NCBI GenBank assembly: GCA_947652605.1
Contig: OX393578.1
Location: forward strand, 55,435,415 to 55,499,414
Reading direction: 5' to 3'
Length of the DNA stretch: 64,000 bases
Source of the DNA: Elmis aenea
Lineage: Eukaryota > Arthropoda > Insecta > Coleoptera > Elmidae
The notes beneath the pieces are model-generated. The model was not told the DNA's origin. It did no database searches and saw only the letters and a program-made list of their open reading frames with translations. The translations under genes were made by a program, and so were the position numbers. Shown in pieces: positions 51,394 through 61,700 of this stretch; positions within the stretch are counted from its first letter, which is position 1, and each line of letters begins with the position of its first letter.

Positions 51394-53592
51394 TTAGGAG
51401 GGAAGCAACGTTGAAATAATTTGCAGAACGTTTTCTTTGCTTACTGGACATTTCATGTAAAGTGACGCACATTTCTCCAGATCTCCTTTTTTTCCCATAT
51501 CGACTGCTTCTTTAACCGCGGTTCCGTCGAGCATGTAGGAAAACAGCGAATTGCTGAAAACAGAATTATGTAATTTTTGTGGTTTTCTTTGCGTGCGTTA
51601 TTTCTTACTTCGCTACTGAAAAGACGATTTGATCCGCCGTGTTCGCCTCTCCACTTTTCATGTTTTTCTGGGCCTCATAAACGTACGAGCAGATAATTCT
51701 TTGCATGCAAGAGCTGCTGTCTATATTGTGTTGTTCTAATGAGTTATCAATTTTGGATAGGAGTTCAGTTACTGAGGACATATCATTTTCGAGACCTGCA
51801 CAAAAAAAAAATTAAATGTAATTGAAGATATTAATGCAACGTATGAATTAATGCAAGTGTAGCTGTTTTAATTTTCACGAAAGTTGTGGGCTTTGTAAAT
51901 TATATTTCTTGTTAAGTTTTTAAAACGATCGTGTTTTTATTCTTTGGAATTCTAAGGTCAAATATAACTCGTTTTAGCACGCAAGTGTTTTCGCTAGCTT
52001 GATTTACCAAAGTGAAAAGAATACATTCATCAATAACAGCGTATTGCTTTTTTTAATTTAAGCGCGAGTAACATACGCCAAAAAGGCATAAAAATACTTA
52101 CTTCTGTAACCATATCCAGTGCTAAAAATGTGTGCCAATTTTGGGATTATTAAAACAGCTCCAAGACCAATAATGGCTCCCAAAGCTATGCCTCCTATAT
52201 CAATTTTCACGGGGTGCATGTAACCAACGCCACTTCCTGGGTAACCACCACCTTGGACACCGCTGCCACTGTTTCCATAAGAAAGGGGGATACCAAATCT
52301 TTGATAACGATCAGAAGATTCTTTATTTTCTTTATCTACGTCGGCTCTGCTTCCATTTCGTGCATTTTCTGATATGTTAGATTCATAATATCTGTTACTG
52401 GGTTGAAAACTGCTGAAATTATAGGCATACATAATATTATACCACTTGCTTTACTTTAAATTGGCAAAAAACGTTCTCAAAATAGTGTTAATTCCGTAAT
52501 TATCAATGCAACTTTGTAAATGTTCACCTCTAGACTCAATAACTAGATTTGCTTAGTCCATAAAATCATTATTGATAGTTGAAATAAGTCATTAATAAAC
52601 TTACAAGGGAGGGTCACGATACGTTGTCGCTAGAATTTGTTTAAGGCTGTGTTTATTGCATCAAGAGCATCAAAACTAAATGTTTTGCAGAGTTATATGT
52701 GCCACTGGCCATTTACTTCGGAAAAATAAGGGAAAATTGAAAGGTTGAATAATAAAGGTAATTTTTACGATCGCGTTGGCTATGAAACCGTCAGAGATAA
52801 ATTCGAAATTCTTCTATTTACCAAAGCGCGCATCGTTTGCAAGTAAAATGGTGCAAAGTTTTTGAAAAAATCCTTAACGGTTCCGGAGAAAAACGTCAAA
52901 AACGCCCCTACAAAAGCGCTATGATTTGAGAAGTTGTGGTATATCTGTTGTAACAGTTATAAGTTATAACTAATTCTATGCGACTTGCATAGGCGTTTAA
53001 CGTAGGGAAAACCGTTTTTACAAGGGCTTCGTTTTTCGCGTTATCCTCCGGAACAGTTTAAGATTTTTTCAAAAACTTTGCACCATTAAACTTGCAAAGG
53101 CTGCGCGCTTTGGTAAATAGAAGAATTTCGATTTTATCTATGGCGGTTTCATGGCCAACGCGATCGCAAAAATTACCTTTATTATTCAATTTTTCAGCTT
53201 TTCCCCTATTTTTCCGAAGGAAATGGCCAGTGGCACGCACAACTCTGCAAAACATTTAGTTTTGATGTTCTTAATGCAATAAACACAGCCTTGATCAGAT
53301 TCTAGCGACAACGTATCGTGACCCTCCCTTGTAAGTTTATTAATGACTTATTTCAACTATCAATAATGATTTTATGGACTAAGCAAATCTAGTTATTTAG
53401 TCTAGATGTTTAAGATGTAACGCAAAATTCTTATAAGCGAAGAAGTTTGTTAAATTTGCCGAAAATACATGATCATGTTATATGTAATAATTATTTTGAA
53501 ACGTACCCTTCTTCTGGGTTGTACTTCTTTGGATTGGCTAAAGTTTTACTGGCGATCATTGAGAATAGCACTACGTACAATATACCACCCAT
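51394..53592 (-). CDS. Secreted/membrane insect protein with signal peptide and one Gly-rich membrane segment (247 aa)
   Basis: Four exons: 53592-53507, 52412-52102, 51795-51609 and 51553-51394, all in frame, 247 residues. Signal peptide MGGILYVVLFSMIASKTLA (1-19). Then a Ser/Gly-rich spacer, a hydrophobic segment at about 102-124 (IGGIALGAIIGLGAVLIIPK), and a C-terminal helical domain with cysteines in SSSCMQRIICSYV and EKCASLYMKC. I do not know a name or function; layout and intron phases resemble the gene starting at 58709. Exon 2 has a tandem acceptor (CAGCAG), so a one-residue splice variant is possible. Intron 1 contains a large hairpin repeat. Confidence 0.8.
52529..53412. repeat. Long hairpin (foldback) in intron 1 of the 247-aa membrane-protein gene
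   Basis: The arms run from about 52529 to 52900 and back from about 53030 to 53412, nearly complementary, with a short loop. An inner boundary ACAAGGGAGGGTCACGATAC (52604) has its exact reverse complement ending near 53333. Pairing continues outward through 'aagtcattaataaactt' and 'aactagatttgcttagtcca'. The inner arm is the repeat found at 44690-46700. No coding sequence. Confidence 0.75.
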
Positions 53593-53672
53593 TTTATGTA
53601 AAAAAAACTGAACTTACAACGACAATAAACAAGCTCAAAAGATAACTATAAGAGAAATTGTCTTACTTTTAT

Positions 53673-53682
53673 TTATATATAA
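53673..53682 (-). promoter_or_regulatory. Candidate TATA box of the 247-aa membrane-protein gene
   Basis: The minus strand reads TATATATAAA about 80 bases upstream of the start codon. Plausible spacing, but such AT-rich motifs are common here. Confidence 0.3.
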
Positions 53683-54384
53683 AGTATTTGTCACAGTAAT
53701 TTAACATGAGACAATGCACAATACATAATGTCACTGCACACATTTCAACATAAAAGTAGATTCTTCACTTTCAAATAGAATTTGTTGGATTTCGCTTATT
53801 ACTTTGAACTGGAGTTTAACATAAATAAAAATTAAGTTTGAAACAATACGAGATTTTAATTAGTTATTATATGCGTTAGTATTGTTGCTGCAGGAAACAA
53901 GTACTAAAGAATTGCAGGAAAGTGCTTGAAATAACATTATACGTGTAAAATATAATCATTCCTTAGAATTGCTATTTATTTTTACATTAAATATAACCTC
54001 TGGCCTAGGGATTACAAATATACCGATTTTGGTTCTTAGAGTTAATACCGAAAAAAGTATCCTTTTAACGGTAATATTGGTGACAAAAAGGGTTCTTGGG
54101 AAAAATCTGTAATAATAAGATTATTAACGATCGTATGTAATTTTTAATTCGTTTTGTGCATTATAGGCGCTCAAGGGATGCACAAAATATCGCTTGTCAT
54201 GATTGAATTTTGGTGCAAAATATGCTTGCAGCAAAAAATGCTCTTTTTGAACAAACACTTGTAGACCTAATTGTTAACAAGATAACAAGTGATCATAAAC
54301 TGGATCTTAATATCTATCACCCATCTTATTATTACAAAATGTTTTTATTTCGTTTCGCATCACTTTGAAAATATTATTTGTATT
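53683..54384. other. Intergenic, nothing recognised
   Basis: AT-rich spacer upstream of the 247-aa membrane-protein gene; no repeat partner or gene seen. Confidence 0.4.
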
Positions 54385-54665
54385 CTGTGTATAAAATTTT
54401 TCTATTTCTGTGTTGTTTCTCCACTCCTGCCTAATTGTGGCACATGTCTCGAACTGACTCCTTTTTCTTGTAGTCTCTGCCTTACTTATTTTTCCCATTT
54501 TATTCTTGGTCTTCCTCTATTTCTTTTTGTCTTTGTTATATTAATATTTATATTATATCTACTTAATGTATCTGCCCATACGTCTAGATTGAATTGCAAG
54601 TGCTTTTCGCTTTTAGCTAATAGCACCACATCATCTGCAAGGGTTAATTCTGTGAAGGGTATTGG
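54385..54665 (-). mobile_element. LINE fragment (family of 9.1 kb and 22.6 kb), ending at a microsatellite
   Basis: Plus-strand text 'ctccactcctgcctaattgtggcacatgtctcgaactgactcc' and 'agcaccacatcatctgca' matches 22640-22700 and 23080-23105. The minus strand encodes parts of RT including the DD region (..ADDVVLLAKS..). An internal deletion near 54525 joins C-terminal and mid-RT parts. The (TTTA)n array begins at its end. Confidence 0.7.
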
Positions 54666-54666
54666 G

Positions 54667-54897
<231 letters not shown>

Positions 54898-55437
54898 GAG
54901 CACCCTTACACTGTTACACATTCGGCGAAATACTCAACGAATCCCACCCACGTTTTACCAAAAATACCCTTCTATTGTTTTAAACATCTCGATTACAACC
55001 TACAATGACGTTAAAGTTAGGGTGCCCATTTTTTCTCCGAAGTTTTGGGGACACTAGCCTAGGGTTTCAAAAAAATCCTTGACTAATTTTTGTGAAAATC
55101 ATGCAACATTTTTAGGTCACCAGTCTCTTTTTTTAGTTTTTTTAGCAGCAGGATATTGATGGTTTCATGTTACAGCTTACATTAATTGTTTTAAAAGTTA
55201 ATGAGAAAATTATGTAAATCGGGGACAAGAATAATCCGGGACTTGAGTCTTGTATCGGGGACTGTCCCCGAGAATCGGGGACCATTAGTGTCACCTCATT
55301 TAAGAGAACTGTCAATAATTATATTATTTAACCTATCCTACCACAATAAAAAAAGTATTCAAGATTTACGTGGTGATCAGTACTTTTGGCCAAGGCTATA
55401 TAATTTTATTCTTGAGGCTTTCGCGGCTGTTATCCAT

Positions 55438-56322
55438 AATACAATCTTGGTTTCCGGGTTTGGAACCGCGTCTTCTATATTTAGAAGTAGTTGACGTTTC
55501 GACCATTTTGTCTTGGTCTTTTTCAAAACGACTAATTTGTGAGGGATGTTGCTGGGTTTATATATCCAGCTTGTGGAGGCGTGGCGTTCCACTTGATGGA
55601 TTTGTTTACCAGCGTAAACAAATACTTCGTACCATACAAAAACATGCCACGCCAAAAGAAGGAAAAGAAAAGAAAGAATACATCGCTACGACTTACTTGC
55701 CCTACATCAGCGGAGTGACTAACAAAATATCAAAGCTTCTACAAAAACATAAAATCAAAACCGTTTTCAACGCTCCTTTGAAGCTCTCGAATAAATTAAG
55801 AAGAACACACGACACAGGACTACACCACGCGGGAATATATAGCATACCTTGCTCCTGTGGAAAAGTATACATAGGACAAACTGGCAGGAGTATACAAACG
55901 CGTCTCAAAGAACACGAAGGACAAACAACAAGAAAACAAGTCGATAAATCAGCGGTAGCAGAACACGCCCAGGGTACAGGACACAACATCCTCTTCAGAG
56001 AAACAAAACTACTGGCCCGCGCAAACCATTTCTGGCCAAGATTATATCGAGAATCATTGGAAATCATCAAGAACCCAAACAACTACAACAGAGACACAGT
56101 CATACAACTCCCAAACATCTGGAAACCAATTATCACAAAATCACTGAGGCAGAACAAATCCATCAAGCGGAACGCCACGCCTCCACAAGCTGGATATATA
56201 AACCCAGCAACATCCCTCACAAATTAGTCGTTTTGAAAAAGACCAAGACACAATGGTCGAAACGTCAACTACTTCTAAATATAGAAGACGCGGTTCCAAA
56301 CCCGGAAACCAAGATTGTATTA
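55438..56322 (+). mobile_element. Penelope-like retroelement remnant with GIY-YIG endonuclease and inverted terminal repeats
   Basis: A plus-strand frame (to 56227) encodes LPYISGVTNKISKLLQKHKI, then the GIY-YIG nuclease: AGIYSIPCSCGKVYIGQTGR, followed by the R/E-containing helix IQTRLKEHE and a later HAQGTGH. The GIY, YIG, Arg and Glu elements are all present. Upstream reverse transcriptase is absent. Flanking arms of about 170 bp (55438-55607 and 56153-56322) are inverted copies of each other (left ..GGAGGCGTGGCGTTCC.., right ..GGAACGCCACGCCTCC..), as in Penelope-like elements with inverted LTR-like ends. Confidence 0.88.
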
Positions 56323-56867
56323 AGGCTATATAAATCTGAAAGTTATTTCATAAATTACTGATTTGGAGGTTGTGTTATAACTGTGAAAAAAATCATTTAC
56401 ATCTAGTTTTACAGAAAATTAGGAGAAAATAATTCTTTTGCGATTGGTTAAAATCGAAAGTAATTTTTAATAACACAAATGTTTAACAGATGTTTAAAGT
56501 ATAACGAAGATGAACAAATTTTTACAATAGGGTGTCTTATTTACAACATCTTTATTGGCTATGTTCTAAGACGTAGGTAGATATTTATAATACATAAAAA
56601 GGTAGATTTCCAGGGGGCGCTAAGCAATTTTTTTTTTCTGAAAAGGGGGCTGTAGGACAAATAGTTTGGGAGCCTGACTTAAACCAAAATTTTACTCGCA
56701 ATAAAGGTGGAGCTTGATTTCCATACACTTAACTTTTGGTCCATCAGGGCGATGTTAGGAAGTTTTTTACACTTCGAGCTCGAGTATTAATTTTTGTCTA
56801 AAAAAAAATTGTTCACATTTGATGTCTTTTGATGAAACTTTTCTATTCAGGTTTAAAATGTCACAAC
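56323..56867. other. Intergenic, nothing recognised
   Basis: Short spacer between the Penelope-like remnant and the hAT element; no gene or repeat partner seen. Confidence 0.35.
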
Positions 56868-58264
56868 TATTTAACCAGGGCCGGCCTTAAGCACATTCTA
56901 CCGATTCCCTCGCCTAGGTCCCCGCGCTTAAAGGAGCCCCCCGCTCAAAAAATAATAAATATAAATATAATTCTTATTAATAGCATAGACACAAAAAGCA
57001 ATTCTCTATCATACCACTTAAAAAAGTTATTGTTCAATAGTGAAATACTAAACTTAATAAATAAATCATACCACAGTAATATGATAAATTATTTATCAAA
57101 TATTATCATCAAATCAATAAACAAAAGCTTTCGTGAAATAATTCCAGTTGAAACGTTTACGGAAACGCAAAAAGTGAAGCAGAATCTTTGGCTATTTAAA
57201 TGAAAGATTACAAATTCTTGATATCTTTAGTTTTCTGGCATGATTTGCTTTTCCAGGTGAATTTAGTAAGCAAATAATTACGAAGTGAAACCTCAGATCT
57301 GTCTTCGAGCATACTCACTTTTAAAAAATTGTGCAATTGGCTAGAGTGTACCGAGAAATAGGTTTTAAAGATGTATTAATCGGTACAAAAGATTTAGATG
57401 TTGTTCCATAATTCCAATTGAAACGTTTACAGAAACGTACATGGCAATTTGCATACGAGTCCTCAGACGACCCTGTTGTTGATGCAAAGGAAGCATACAA
57501 AATAAACTGTTAATCAAGCGTTAGATAAAACACTGCAGTCTCTTCAACCTCGATTTAAACAATTAAAAGACACCATAGATTTATTTAGTTTTTTATGGAC
57601 ATTTCACAATAAATCCAAAGAGACTACATTAAAACGTGTTGCTGATTTACAAATTGCTTTAAAATATCGGTGGACTTAAATGGATTCATGTTGTCCGAAT
57701 AAATAGAAGCTTTAAAAGTAACTATTTCACAAAGTTGTTGCAATCCTTTAAATATACTTAAATATTTGGCTTGTAATAATCGTCCAACCTCGTTTCCAAA
57801 TTTATTTATTGCACTAAGGATCTTCCTTACTATACCGGTAACAGTCTCTGCGGGCGAAAGAAGTTTTTCAAAATTAAAATTAATCAAAACGTATTTACTA
57901 TCCACTATTTCTCAAGAACGTTTAAATTCACTCGCAATTATGTCAGTTGAAAGTGAAGTCATGAGGGAGATGAACTTCGACAACCTATTAAAAGATTTTG
58001 CGGAAGCAAAATCTCGAAAGATTAATTTTAATTGAGTTTCTATTTCGTTTATAAAAATATGAGTTGTTTTGCTTTTCTTCATAGTCAATTTATCAAATTT
58101 TGTTTGTTATTATATTATTTTAGCTTATTTGTTTAAAATTTTATTAAAAAAATAAATTATTAGATATATGATAATGTATAAATAATTTTTTTTTGTGGGG
58201 AGGGGGCCCCGCGGCATGTCCTTGCGTCTGGCCCGCGATTACTAAGGTCGGCCCTGTATTTGAC
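56868..58264 (+). mobile_element. Decayed hAT transposon with 8-bp TSD
   Basis: The element spans 56876-58256. Ends are CAGGGCCGGCCTTAAG and CTAAGGTCGGCCCTG. Flanks TATTTAAC and TATTTGAC match at 7 of 8 positions. The plus strand carries a broken transposase. Its best-preserved part is the C-terminal hAT dimerisation domain (57766-58035: PTSFPNLFIALRIFLTIPVT, VSAGERSFSKLKLIKTYLLS, then SQERLNSLAIMSVE), as in ZMYM1-like hAT proteins. Stops upstream show it is inactive. Confidence 0.9.
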
Positions 58265-58708
58265 CCACAGGTGCCGTGTCCACAACTTTACCCCTTATTT
58301 TACGGTACTTAACCTAATATATTTTTTTATTGTGGTTAAAATGCTTTGAGGATCAGTTGAATTAACCATCGCTTGAAAATATGTAATTCACGTAAAAATT
58401 AATCCACTTTTTGTATTCAGACAGTCCAAATATTATTACTTTCGCTATTGTTTTTAACAATTTACAACACATTCGCAGACAGATCCTAAAGGCTTAAGCA
58501 ATACGTAACACCCACTTACTGTTTAAACGGATCTTGTCACAGTTGTACTCCGTTGATTTTTATATAACACAATATACAATAAAATTTTTAAGTGGTAGAT
58601 GAAAGCGTTAATGAACAAACTAAAGCGACGAATTGCAAAAAATTGCAGATTTAGTTTAGTCAGTGCACCTGAAAACGCCATTGGAGTTCCGGCATTCGGG
58701 TTTGAGAT
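58265..58708. other. Probable promoter region of the 58709 gene
   Basis: No coding sequence. It holds TATATAA at 58561-58567 and a TCAGT initiator-like motif at 58660-58664, 45 bases before the start codon. The two are too far apart to form one core promoter. Confidence 0.3.
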
Positions 58709-61700
58709 ATGGTTGCAAAAATGTGCATTTATTCAATGCAAATCTGTGTTGTGACATTTTTATTGTTGATAGTTAGGATAAGTGGTGATAATGTTACTGC
58801 TAAATACATGACAATGGAAAGTCCCAATGGATATCAAAGTCGTCAGTATCGATTATTCAGTTTTAATACAGACGACAATGGTGACGTTAGTGTGAGTAAA
58901 TCATCAATTTTGTAATCCAATAATTATCTAATAAAATAAAAAGAGATAAGCATTTGCGAACAAACATCTTGTTTTGTTTATCAGTTACTGCTGAAAAAAA
59001 TAAACATTTTGTTATACCCAAATGGGTTTACCCCATTTTGAAAATTAACGAATTATTGTAAACGCTAATTAAATGGCTGAGTTGAATAATTTTTTTCAAA
59101 TAATAGAACATAATATTATGCTTGTTTCTCTAAAAATTTAATCATTTGATGAAAAATTAATGTTGAAGATGAAAAACAGTTTTTGTGCGATCGTACTAGA
59201 AACAGCTGTTTGACGGACGCGTTAGCAACCATAAAGTACTGCATTAGCGGCCCTATCCTTAGCAACGGCCGTAAAAGTTACTTTTCAGGCCGTTAGCCTT
59301 AGCAACGGCCGAAAAAGTAACTTTTACGGCCGTTGCTAAGGAGAGGGCCGGTAATGCAGTACATACGCCGTCATCTGTCAGTGACAGACAGTCACGTAGT
59401 GTCTAACCTATAATTTTGAAAATTACTAAAAATTTAAATTGTTTTTAATTCGATCGCACAAAAAATGTTATATGCACCTCGGCCAAAACGTGCTTTTTCG
59501 GCCTTGTCTGTTTGCTGGCCGAGACTACGTCTCGGCCAGCAAACCAGACGCGGCCGAAAAAGTTACACTTTTTGGCCTTGATACATAAATAACTATTTTT
59601 TAATACAGTAAAAACTTTAACCTAACCAAAAATAATTAATTTGTATTAAGAACTCCAGCAAAATTAAACATTTTCGTTAATAATTTTGATTACATTATAT
59701 AATTACATTATGAAATTTATTTGGAATTTGGCATTTTTAAAGTATTTATGATGAACAGGAGATATAGAGGGTGTTTCTTAAATATTGCGAAAAACTTCGG
59801 GAGGTAATTCCTTATCGAAAATTAAGAGGAGCTTTTTATAATTTATTTTTCCTTAGATGTCTCCATTCGGAGTTACAGACCCCTTAAGGGAAACAGTAAA
59901 ATTACATTTTTGTTATACAGGGTGTCACACAAAAAATGCTGCAAGCTGTAACTTCGTTGTTTGTGGTCCGATTTTGATGAACAAAAAAGTAAATGAAATG
60001 GTCCTCAAATACTATAAACTGGATTGGATTTGAATTTTTTTCAAGTTCAACTTAAATGTCAAACGATAATTTTTTTTTTCAAATAGCAAAACAAAAAAAT
60101 CTTAATTAACAAATGTCATTTAAACGTCAGTGTGGTATTTTTGTTGGTCTAATTTTCTATATTTCTGTTAAAAAACAATTGTTTTTCACGGCACGCTTGA
60201 AAATTTTGTGAAACCTAACTTATTTCTATTAAACTTTTATTTTTTATTTCTTATTAGTTTTACAATAAAATCAACTTATTATTACATCATTGAATTCAGA
60301 AAAAAAAAATGTCTACCAGAATTAGTAAACAAATAATATAGTGAGTTCCAATACCGCCCACCTAAAACATTATTCTGGATATTTTTAAAAAATGTGGTCA
60401 GAGATTAAAAATAAAAATATTAGCTGCAAACAAAAACTATATTCTTCAATAATCACAGACACGACCCTTGGCTAATAAAATAAAAGTTGCAAAGCGGGAA
60501 ATTCAAACATAGGTGATATTTAAGACCGGGCGGTATTACCCTTCAGACCGGGCAGTATTACCCTAACACACCTTAGATGGTGCCATTTGAAAAAAGAAAA
60601 TTGATTATCGTTTGCCTTTTAAGTTGAACTTGAAAAAAATTAAAATCCAATCCAGTGTATAATATTTGAGAAGCCATTTGTTTAATTTACTTTTTTGTTC
60701 ATCAAAATCGGACCACAAACAACGGAGTTACAGCTTGCGGCGTTTTTTGTGTGACACCCCGTATTTCTCAAATTTGGAGAAGTGTAGGAGAATAACATTT
60801 GGTAGATGCTTTATATTAATTGAAAGGTTTCCCATGGTAATATTCTGAATCATCTCTCACCTTCACAGGGGGCTGAAAAGTGCGACCCCTGTTGGTTTTT
60901 TAATCAGAACTTTTTGGAGGGTTGAAATTTTGCAATTTAATTTTTTTTTAAGCTTAATTTATTAAGAAACTTTTTTATCCATTAACTTTTCCTGAAAAGC
61001 TTAAGTTTTTGAGTAAAATAAAATAAGCCAACATTCATTATTAAATATTCTAAAAGAAAACGATACATTTCGGTGGTTAGGTCAAAAATAATGTGTAAAT
61101 TAAGATTTAAAATAATTGTTTTAGTTTCAAAATCTTTTAAATTTTCATGAAAATACTTTTTAAATGTAGTCTAAATGGTTCGAGAACTAATGATAATTAT
61201 TTAGGTCATAAACAACGTGTTTAATTAGGTCTTAAGGCATTTGTCTTGGTTTGAAAATGTTCAGTATATTCCCCTAAAAACATTGCAGGCACTTAAATAA
61301 TTTTTTTAATGAAATCTTGATATTGTAATTTGTACCAACTGTGGTGAATAATTACACGTACATGTTGATAAAGCTATTTTACAGTTTAAATTCCTTTAAT
61401 TTTTATAAGTAATTTAGACTGATTTATTCATGAAAACGTTTTAATAAATTTTAGGATTTATTGAAGTCAAAATTTTCATAGTTGGATATCACTTAAATGT
61501 GCTTATGTAAGGTGACACCGTTTTTATAATTGCTTTAATAAAACAACAATACAATATTATGTTAGAATTACTCTTCCATATCCAGAATGGCATAACTTTA
61601 TAATTAATGTTAAAACTTCTGTAAAAGTGCGACAGAAAACGCACTGTAGTGAAAAATGCATTGTTTTATTTAATAGCTGAAATATGTACGAAATGTATGT

